A stretch of DNA of 40,598 nucleotides from Lindgomyces ingoldianus (lineage: Eukaryota; Ascomycota; Dothideomycetes; Pleosporales; Lindgomycetaceae): positions 8,681 through 49,278 of the forward strand of contig NW_022985245.1 in assembly GCF_010093535.1 (NCBI RefSeq). Reading direction: 5' to 3'. Both the position numbers and the translations under genes were made by a program. This document shows, one piece after another, positions 32,929 through 40,598 of the stretch (position 1 is the first letter of the stretch; each line of letters opens with the position of its first letter). The notes under the pieces were generated by a model. That model had not been told where the DNA came from. It saw only the letters and a list, made by a program, of their open reading frames with translations, and made no database searches.

Positions 32929-33720
32929 ACCCCCTAGGTGAGCTGCGCAGCAACTTACCTGCGTTGAGCGTTAACTTAGCTTGTTAGAGCAGCGCTGCGC
33001 ATTTGCCCTATGTTTGTGCTTATAGCCCTAGGCAGCATAATGCTTGTTTCCCTAGGCAGCGCAATGCTTGTTTCCCTAGGCAGCGCAGGTTATGTGCGTG
33101 CTGTAATTGCTATAACAGAGGCAAATAAATTCTCCTGCTTTTTAAGCTCCTGTTTTTTAAATCTAACTAACATGCTGCATGTAAGTTAATGCTTTTAAGC
33201 TTTAAAAATAACTTTAAACCTATATATAATCTCTGCTAATATGCATCTATAGCTTAATAAAGCTAAAAGAGCTGCCCGCTCGCGTGCTGCTGCTCTGCGG
33301 GGCCGCGCTGCCTGCAAGCCTGCGCCCACCACCCCCCGCCGTCGCCCGCTCCCCGGCCCGGCCTCGACTCCCCGCCGGCCTCCCCCTGGTGCGCTCCGCG
33401 CGCAGTCCTGTCTAGGCTGCATAAAGAGTGCCCTTGCAGGGCGCTCTAGTAGGGAGTGCTATAATTCTGCCACTAGCAGTTTACGCTGTTAGCGCTGTTC
33501 CTCTAGGCACAGCTGCCTGCCCCTATAAGCCCTGTAGTAGTGTGTAGAGTAATCTAGCTTTTAACCTATTTGCAGTCCCCCTGTTACTGTTGTGTATACA
33601 CAGCGCCTTGTTGCAGCGCTTGTTGCAGAGGACAAGCAGGTAAGCTTCTCTGCAGAGATTATGTGTTATACCCTAGATTAGACTAACAGGCTATAGGCTA
33701 TATTCTAGCTTTAGCTAGTT
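32929..33720. other. Weakly mutated sequence with a GC-rich block; no gene recognised
   Basis: This segment is closer to normal base composition than its surroundings, with partial C-to-T decay. It contains the 24-bp tandem repeat at 33026-33087 and a very GC-rich block at 33270-33420. Possible origins are the interior of the element whose LTR is at 32730 or a captured genomic segment. The minus-strand frame over the GC block (33195-33422) encodes Arg/Gly/Ala/Pro-rich low-complexity sequence and is not convincing as a gene. Confidence 0.4.
33026..33087. repeat. 24-bp tandem repeat, about 2.6 copies
   Basis: CCCTAGGCAGC starts at 33026, 33050 and 33074. The first two copies are followed by (AT/GC)AATGCTTGTTT, and the third is partial. 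A weak earlier copy (CCCTATGTTTGTGCTTATAG) precedes them at about 33006. Confidence 0.8.
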
Positions 33721-33845
33721 CTTTAAGCTCTACTTAAAAAAGATATAGTAAAGAAAAAAAATTAAAAAAAGAAGAAAAAAAAGAAGAAAAAAGAGGTAGC
33801 AGTAGAGGTAAAAAAAAGTAGAGAAGAAGAAGAAGAAGTAAGGTA
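33721..33845. repeat. Purine-rich low-complexity tract
   Basis: Runs of A, GAAGAA and GTAGAG make up most of this stretch, including a short (GAA)n at 33825-33840. There is no coding signal. Confidence 0.7.
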
Positions 33846-35367
33846 ACATTTCCCCTAGGCTTCTAGCGCGTTACTAGCGCGCTAAGAAGCTTTTAGGTAA
33901 GCTTATTAATCTTTTTATAGTTTAGGCGTTCTATGTTTTTACACATCTTATGTATTAATTCTCTGCTTAAACTTTATAGCATAGAGGAGTGTTTTTACTA
34001 GTAGATAAAACTCTTTTTTCTAAGCAGTGTAAAAATGTTTTTACTATTAATAATTAACACTTTCTTTTTTTAAAAGCTTATTTACATGTCTTTAAAGTTA
34101 AGAAGCTGCTTAAAGTGCTTAAATTACTATTTTTATAAGTGCTTTATAAGTCTATTTACTAGCATGTTACTTATTATAATATAGCGTACTTTAAAAGATC
34201 TTTTTATGTGCTTCTAGCGCAGCCACACGTTCTAGATATTAATGTAGCGTAGGCAGGTAGTTATTTAGGCGTTCTTCTCTACTACTAACTAGATTGTCTG
34301 CTAGTTATTATAGTAAATTTACTATAGTGTGCCTAGCTCTAGAGTAAGCTCTTTAAAGAAGCGTTTTAAAGCTAGTAATTTTTTTATAATGTGCGCTAAA
34401 GTAAGCAGCTTAGCTTTTATTATAAACATAGTTACTATTATCTTAAAAGCTACTTTTTATAAAATTAGTTTTTTAAAGAGTAAAATAATGTATCTATAAA
34501 ATAATTATCTAGTCTTTATGTAATTAGTAAAAGATGTGTTTTTAAACATAATAAGTTACACACCTTCTAGTGCTTTATACTGTATGCCTGTATACCTTAT
34601 GCAGTATAGGTACATAATTGCCTAGTTTACTGCCTAAAAGTGCTTCTTTCCTAGGTTTATTAGGTAGTAAGAGAGCTAGGATGCTGTAAACGCTACATTA
34701 AAGCGCACTACAATTATAGTGTAAAGTGTTAATTCTATAACTATACTTTTAATATTTCTTAATTTTATACTTTAACGCTAATCCCTAGTTACTTATAAGC
34801 TCTTTTAATAGTAAAAGAGTTTCTAGAAAAAGCGCGCTTTTTATAAAGTTAAACTTCTTTACTACTTTCTTAATATATATATTATATACTAGCTAGATTA
34901 TTTTAGCTTCTTTATTTTAAATTATTTTAATCTTTAAAAACTATTTACATAGCTTTTAACTTATTATTATAGTAATAAATATAAAGTATGTTATCTACAT
35001 AAAAAAAGTAAGATATAGTAATTATAGTTAAAAAATAAGTATAGTTTCTCTTTAAATAAGATAAGCTTACGCTTTTAAAAAGCCTATTAAAGCTTTTAGT
35101 ACTATAAAATTAGTAAGTTACGTAGTCTATATAAGGCTTAAAGAAGCTTAACGTATATGCTAGGCTTTATAAAGCTTTTTAGAAGCTTATATATTACTTC
35201 TAGCTTACCTTTATAGTGTGTGTTTAAAAACACGCTTATAACATTATATTACTTAATCTTTAAGTTAAATTAAGCTGCTATTATAACTGCTATTTAAAAA
35301 GATCTAGCTATAAACGTAGTAGCATAGGTTAACTAAAGCAAGTTTTTACTCTAGTAATTACTATATA
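33846..35367 (-). pseudogene. Old Copia reverse-transcriptase/RNase H remnant
   Basis: Minus-strand reading of 34961-34999 gives YFFYVDNILYIY, the Copia reverse-transcriptase catalytic box (Y-V-D-D) with the second Asp now Asn. Upstream on that strand, 35090-35150 gives an LxxALYxL-type segment (ALYRLRN) typical of the same domain. The rest, down to about 33900, should be polymerase C-terminus and RNase H, but stops dominate. No LTR or primer site fits its right end. The type A LTR at 35368 appears to have inserted into it. Confidence 0.55.
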
Positions 35368-35649
35368 TGTTAAATAGGCTCTTTTAGCTAGCTGCTTATA
35401 GTATAAGCACTTAAGTAGCAAGAGTAAGAGTGGTGTACAGTGTGCACAGCGTACAGGGTAGGTAGGGTAAGAGTAACATGTTTCTAGTTCTGTATTACTC
35501 TTATCTTTCCTTTATATAGGGGAAAAAAAGGATATTTAGATGTTTGCGTACAGAGTTTTACACATAAGTATTATATAGCCTAGATACATAATTCTACTTA
35601 TACAGAATTACTTATATCTAGGCTGTAACACTACTGCTATGTATAGATA
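35368..35649 (-). repeat. Copia type A LTR, probably the left (3') LTR of a truncated minus-strand copy
   Basis: This 282-bp LTR runs from TGTTAAATAGGC to GTATAGATA and is homologous to 4967-5246. The sequence to its right (CTAGTAACTTTTTCTTTTTA) matches the polypurine-tract side of Copia-2 at 12745, and the bases to its left lack the primer-site motif. The element therefore lies to the right. The RIP pattern agrees: the left half is better preserved and the right half mutated. Confidence 0.7.
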
Positions 35650-36768
35650 CTAGTAACTTTTTCTTTTTATCTAAAAAGTTACCTTTTATATGTGTTACCT
35701 TTCTTTTATTTATATAGGTCTATCTAATTATATTCTGCCTATACTTTACCTTATTTATTAGAACTTGCCTTAGTAATGCTGTATATTAAAATAAGCTAGT
35801 TACACTATGTAAATAGCTTTATAAATAGTGTAATGTGTTTTAAGCTATTATTATTTAGCCTTTATACACTTACCTTATAAGTTATTTAGTAGTATATAAG
35901 CTATTTTATCTAGAGTTTTATAATAAAATAGTTTAGGATCTTTATGTAAGCAGGTGTGTAAAAAAGTATATATAATAAAGTCTTTTTTTTTTTTACTTTC
36001 TCTTTTTTATTCTTTACTTTTTAAGCCTTACTATATAATTCCCTAGCTTTTTTCTTTTTTTATATAGTGCTAATAGTAATAGATACTCTTGCCTGCACAC
36101 ACACATACACACAGACATAGATGTCTCTCTAGCCCTCCTCCTCTACCTCTAGCGCTGTTAGCGTGGGCGTCTTTACTGTCCTTGTGTAGTCTAGCAGCCT
36201 AGGGCGCATCTATATTACTTTTTTAACTAGTTTTGCTACTAATTAGTAGTTTATATAGTGTTTTAGCATAAATATATAGATTTTTTAGCTTTTTTACTTT
36301 CTTTTTACATAAAATGCTAATTATAAATAGGCTAAAAAGTAGCATGTAGCAGCTTTACCTTTTTTTTAATAGTAATATTATCTTACTTACTAGCACTAAT
36401 CTATAGCTGTAGGCAGTAAAAGTTATATATTATAAAAGGTACTTTATGTAGTTCTAGTTTAAGTTATAGTTAAGTTTTAGTAACTTTATATACTTATTAT
36501 TATAGTAGCACTACTAGTGCTTTTTTTTTATTAAGTGTTATATACTAGCTAACTTCTAAGCTAATGGCTACACTTTATGTGTATAGTAGAGCTGTCGTCT
36601 ACATTATAACTACTACATGTAAGGGGTAGTGTGTTATAGAGGGGGACTAGTAGCTTTTTTTTCTATATACTAGATAAATAAACTATTTTTTTATATATCT
36701 TTTTATTCTAATCTTATAATAAGAAAAATAAGTGCGTATAATAAAAAAAATAAAAAAAATAAGCCTTA
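35650..36768 (-). mobile_element. 3' portion of a truncated Copia copy plus unassigned AT-rich sequence
   Basis: The first 100 bp resemble the 3' internal end of Copia-2 (shared AACTTGCCTTA about 115 bp in). Beyond that the sequence is AT-rich without a recognisable domain. A short CA-rich microsatellite lies at 36096-36115, and 36120-36200 is less mutated. It ends at the inverted LTR at 36769. Confidence 0.45.
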
Positions 36769-37048
36769 TGTCTGTACACAGCAGCAGCGTCACAGTCTAG
36801 ATACAAGCGATCGCGCACAAGCAGGACCACGTATCTATGTTACATAATGCTTGTGCGCGAACCTCTGTGTGTAAACATCTAGATATCCCCCTTTTCCTCT
36901 ATATAGAGGAAAAATAAGAGTAATAAAACTAGAAACATGTTACTCTTACTTTACCTACTTTATATACTATGCACACTATACACTACTCTTACTTTTGCTA
37001 CTTAAGTGCTTATACTATAACTAGCTAGCTATTAAAGCTTATTTAATA
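36769..37048 (+). repeat. Copia type A LTR (5' LTR of the plus-strand copy)
   Basis: This 280-bp LTR runs from TGTCTGTACACAGCAGC to TTATTTAATA, the reverse complement of the 4967-5246 LTR. The outer (left) half keeps CpG-rich sequence (GCGATCGCGCACAAGC); the inner half is mutated. Confidence 0.85.
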
Positions 37049-37557
37049 CTAATTAGTAGTTAATTTAATTAACTATAAATTAGTAAAAGTAATAATAAAG
37101 TACTTACACTTTATTAAGTACTTTATTTTATTATTTATTTTTTAGAAAAAGTAATAATAAAGCACTTACACTTTATAAAGTACTTTATTTAGTTACTTAT
37201 TTCTTAAAATAGTAGATTAATTTTTTATATTATATAGTAAGCTCTACTACTATATAAAGTAAGAAGAAGATAGTATAAAATATATACTAAAGCTATTAAA
37301 GCTAGATAACCTAGTAGCTAAATAATAGTAGATTAATTTTTTACATTATACAGTAAGCTCTGCTACTATATAAAGTAAGAAAGAGATAGTGTAAGGCGCA
37401 CACTAAAGCTATTAAAGCTATATAACTTAGTAGCTAAATAACAGCAGTACCTGTATAATTTACTAAAAAAGTAATTAACTATACTATTATAATAAAATCT
37501 TACTAGCAACTAATAACTTTATGTAATAATTATAAAAATAAAGAATAATTTCTATTA

Positions 37558-38689
37558 ACATACCTAACAGGTTAGCTAGCTACACAGGTTAGCTAGCTAC
37601 TTTTGCTAAGCCCCTCCTAAACTCTACCTATCTACATAATGCTTTAACACCAACACTAGATTAAATCTTCTAAAGAACATTAGATATAGCTTGCTTTTTA
37701 GGCCCTTAAATAAGACTTAAAACTCTTCTTATAACACGCTGCAGCTATCTATAATGTCTTTTACACAACACTAAGTAATTAACGCGCTAGACAGCCTTTA
37801 TAAGCAGAATGCTAGCCTAAATTAAGGAATCTAACTAAGCTTAAAAAGAAGGTAGTTGTTAAGTATATACTTAAGCTAATTACACGCAGATTTCCCCCTA
37901 GGCTTATAGCTATAGCTATTATAGCTAATTCCTTGCCTGCAGAGCGCAATCTAGGCTAGGTTAGCTTAAACTAGCCTAGTATGTAGGTTAAGCACTGCCC
38001 TAAGTTTATAATAAAGTTTAATTATAAGTATAATTATAAGAAAGCGCTTTATAAGAATCTAAAAGTTATTTAGGGCTAGTTTTGCCTAGTAGCTAACATA
38101 AAAGCTAAATACAGTATCTAGAATAAAGACAGGTATAACTTTAACAAGTTAGGCTTTATAATAGGCTAGATATTAACTAGAGCAGTTATTATAGCTTTAG
38201 AGAAATAAAAACAGCTAAAGGCAATATAGTAAAGTAATAAAAAGTAGATAATAGTTATCTAGAGCATTAACATAATAGAGTAGGCTATAAGATTATAAAG
38301 CTTTAAGCAGTAAATAAAGCTGCCACACAACATAAATTACATAAAAGAAAGTAGATTTAGGTAAAAAAGACCTTAATAGTTAAGGATAAGGCTTGTCTAA
38401 CTGCTTTAAAGGAGTTTAGAGCGCGTAGTAATAGGAAGAAGCTAAAGACGCAGGTGCGCGCTAAAGAAGATAAGCTAAGTTAAAGGTAATATAAGCAGTG
38501 CAATTAAACTAAGCATAACTTACATATGTGTAAGTAAGTAGTAAAAGTAGACTCTAAATAATATCTTATGTTATATTACTTTATACAGGGCTAAAGTGGG
38601 CTGTTTTGCGAGAGAATAGAGTGGTTTTAGTAGGGGCTTGGCAAAAGTGGCCGGCTAACCTGTGTGGCCGGCCAACCTGTTAGGTACGT
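37558..38689 (+). mobile_element. Fot1/pogo-type DNA transposon with internal deletion
   Basis: The 1132-bp element is bounded by a TA duplication (37556-37557 and 38690-38691). Its inverted ends are ACATACCTAACAGGTT at the left and ACGTACCTAACAGGTT as the reverse complement of the right. Subterminal direct repeats lie at both ends, for example CAGGTTAGCTAGCTAC twice. The empty site is seen in the other Copia copy near 4455-4475. Fot1-like elements are typically near 1.9 kb, so about 0.8 kb is missing, consistent with the loss of part of the DDE domain. Confidence 0.85.
37690..38530 (+). pseudogene. Fot1/pogo transposase remnant, internally deleted
   Basis: The forward frame retains the CENP-B-type helix-turn-helix region at about 37840-38060 (VVVKYILKLITRRFPPRL, then ANSLPAERNLG), then FNYKYNYKKALY and KDRYNFNKLGF. 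In the last, the first catalytic Asp of the N-F-D-E-T-G-F motif reads Asn and Glu reads Lys. A segment like LKAI..SNKK.IIVI follows. The rest of the DDE catalytic domain is missing. A basic C-terminal stretch resumes at about 38380 (ALKEFRARSNRKKLKTQVRA) with a possible C-x2-C..H zinc motif near 38490-38530. The product would be inactive. Identification rests on the HTH and N-F-D-E-T-like motifs. Confidence 0.75.
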
Positions 38690-40082
38690 TATATAAATAA
38701 CTTATAAAGAATATAAGGATATTAGAGGCAACACTACAGAATAAGACCAGCCTAAAGTACTAAAATAATAAAATTAATATGTTAAAAGCTCTAATAAGCT
38801 TATAGACTTAAATATATATAAGTTATATAATTACTAATTTATATATAATAACTTAAAAGGGCGCTACTTTTTTAAGTTTATATATAAAGAATTTTAAAAA
38901 ATAAACACTATAAGACTTCTTAGCACTTAGCTACACATTTAAAAAAGAGCTTATATAAGTGCTAAAAAATAAAAATATTATACTATAGCTAAGTAATAAA
39001 AGTATTTAAGCTTAAAAGCTATATAATATAGCATAAAAAAAGAAATTACACTAAAAAGGCTTAACTTTTATTACTATATAAGGCTTTACATAGAAGTAGA
39101 CTAAACATAATGCTGCTAATAATACTAAATGTACTAGCATTACTTGCTTTTACACTTTAGCTAGCACTACACTAATTACTATATAAATAATACATGCTAC
39201 TTTACATAACGCCTACTCTACACTCTTAATTGTACACACTACTGCTTACAGTAGTGTATACACTACTAATACTACCTATATAATTTATCTTATATTGCAA
39301 CTTGTATAAACTTCTACCTTAAAAGAAAACTGCTAAAAAAAAACTTTTAATAAATAAAATTATATAATTTTAAAAAGTATAAAAAAAAATAATAACTATA
39401 TAAGTTAACTATATAACAATTTTATAAATAAAATAAAAAATTTTATTAATTTATGTTAATAGCTAAATATCTAGAAAACTTAGTACATAGACATCTTTCT
39501 AGATATTTTAAAAAGTTAGGTAAATATGTACTATATATATAACATAGGCCTTAGATATAACTAGAAGCATTTATACAACACCTTAAGTAGTTACTTTAAT
39601 ACTAATGTAAACTATAGCTAGTACTAGATAGACTAGATAATAATAACTTTTATATAATACTAATAAAAAAACTTTAATAAAAGTTTATATAAAGTCTTTA
39701 AAATAATAATTAATAAGCTTACACTTATATAAAAAGCACTAAAAATAAAATTTTAAGAAGATGTTTTACTGCACACTACTATTATATAAGTTTGTTAGAG
39801 ATAACTAGAACTAGAACATGCTATGTTTACTATTAAGCCTTTATATAAAGCCTTATTTAGTAACTTATAGGCATTACTTTAAGTTACTATAAACTAAAGA
39901 GAAAACTAATACCTCTAAAAACTACCTAATATATACTACACAGACTACTAATATAACTCTGCATAATAAAAGTTTATATAATAAGAAGAAAGCTTCTTTT
40001 TATATAAAAAAAAATAACATAGAAAATTTTTATTTAAGTTTAGGCTATAATCTAAAGATAACTACACATAAATAAAAAAGTA

Positions 40083-40598
40083 ACGTACTTTACAGGCAAG
40101 TTGCTTACACACCTAAGTTGCTTACTTTTGCTAAGACCCTACTAAACCACCTTTCCTACACTAATGCATTCCCTACAACACTACTTAGACGCGCTAAAAG
40201 AACATTAAATACAGCTTATACTCTAAGCTTTTAAATAAGACATAAAACTCTTAAAGAAATGTGCTATAGCTATGTGCAGAGTTTTATAAAAAATAATAAA
40301 TAACTATAGTGCTAAATAACCTTTACAAGCTAATTTTACAGCTAAATTATAAAAGCTAGGCAATAAAAAGAAGCAGGTAATTATTAAGACTATACTTAAG
40401 CTATATGCGCAAGGAATTTCCCTTTAGATAGCATTTATAGCTAATATAGCTAATTCTTTGCGCACTAAGTGTAATCTAAGCCATGTTTACATAAACTAGC
40501 CTAGTACGTTTATAAAGTGTTTGTTAGATATGCGCACCTACTGTCAAGACAGGAGGAACGTTTGACGAAAGCTGCTACATAGTACGAGCAATAAGCTC
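40083..40598 (+). mobile_element. Second Fot1/pogo-like transposon, cut by the right edge
   Basis: The homology with the reverse complement of Copia type A stops at 40080, at a TA dinucleotide. The next bases, ACGTACTTTACAGGCAAG, resemble the Fot1 end ACGTACCTAACAGG. Two AAGTTGCTTAC subterminal repeats follow. Forward translation of about 40360-40510 gives VIIKTILKLYAQGIS and IANIANSLRTKCNLS, the same helix-turn-helix region as in the element at 37558. The right end, TA duplication and catalytic domain are outside the window. Confidence 0.7.

Larger units (their letters stand above)
36769..40082 (+). mobile_element. Copia type A element, plus-strand copy, 5' part (interrupted by Fot1 elements)
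   Basis: This is the inverse of the left-edge Copia. It comprises a 5' LTR at 36769-37048, a primer-site-like CTAATTAGTAGTTAAT at 37049, the leader tandem repeats (about 37070-37441), then the gag side. The match to the reverse complement of about 3070-5246 is continuous once the Fot1 insertion at 37558-38689 is removed. The copy is interrupted again at 40082 by a second Fot1-like element, and its remainder is outside the window. No intact frame is present. Confidence 0.85.

Noticed and set aside
33195..33422. 75-residue minus-strand frame over the GC-rich block
   Set aside because: It is Arg/Gly/Ala-rich low complexity produced by base composition, with no domain.
36096..36115. CA repeat as a possible regulatory or recombination signal
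   Set aside because: It is a short imperfect microsatellite, nothing more can be supported.
1..40598. tRNA, rRNA, centromere satellite or telomere repeats
   Set aside because: I saw no cloverleaf, rRNA-like segment, TTAGGG array or high-copy satellite; the AT-richness is accounted for by mutated transposons.

Overview
The window looks like a transposon-rich, AT-rich compartment of a filamentous ascomycete (Pezizomycotina) genome. The evidence is one intron-containing, roughly GC-balanced gene, a dense set of Copia, Ty3/Gypsy, hAT and Fot1/pogo elements, and pervasive decay of those elements by transitions that create TpA and turn Gln and Trp codons into stops. This is the signature of repeat-induced point mutation (RIP). 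A plant-associated Dothideomycete-like fungus would fit, but the lineage is inference. I see no tRNA, rRNA, CRISPR or bacterial operon.

Layout. 1-5246: minus-strand Ty1/Copia element (type A), cut by the left edge, ending in its 5' LTR. 5247-6420: RIP-degraded repeat of unknown class. 6421-9699: a gene island with one two-exon gene (7177-9648) encoding an ankyrin-repeat protein with a helical N-terminal domain resembling those of fungal STAND/NLR-like proteins. 9700-10060: an LTR containing a second, nested LTR. 10061-10533 plus 32575-32729: two halves of an older element (gag-like), split by a 22 kb insertion.

That insertion (10534-32574) is a plus-strand chromodomain Ty3/Gypsy element (Gypsy-1) with 5-bp target-site duplications. 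It has itself been invaded by a minus-strand Copia element (Copia-2, 12493-27134) and by a 201-bp solo LTR (28971-29171). Copia-2 in turn contains a hAT DNA transposon (14280-17358) and a second, minus-strand chromodomain Gypsy element (Gypsy-2, 21302-26964). I could place every boundary from the duplicated target sites, so the order of insertion can be read from the sequence.

32730-36768: a possible further LTR, a short GC-rich block, tandem repeats, an old Copia reverse-transcriptase remnant and another type A LTR. 36769-40082: an inverted (plus-strand) type A Copia copy interrupted by a 1.13 kb internally deleted Fot1/pogo element. A second Fot1/pogo-like element starts at 40083 and runs off the window.

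None of the transposon reading frames appears intact. The only gene likely to make a functional host protein is the ankyrin gene. The most informative unexplained patterns are a mirror-image RIP gradient inside three LTR pairs, where outer halves are spared and inner halves mutated, and a second reading frame with coding-like codon bias inside the ankyrin gene.
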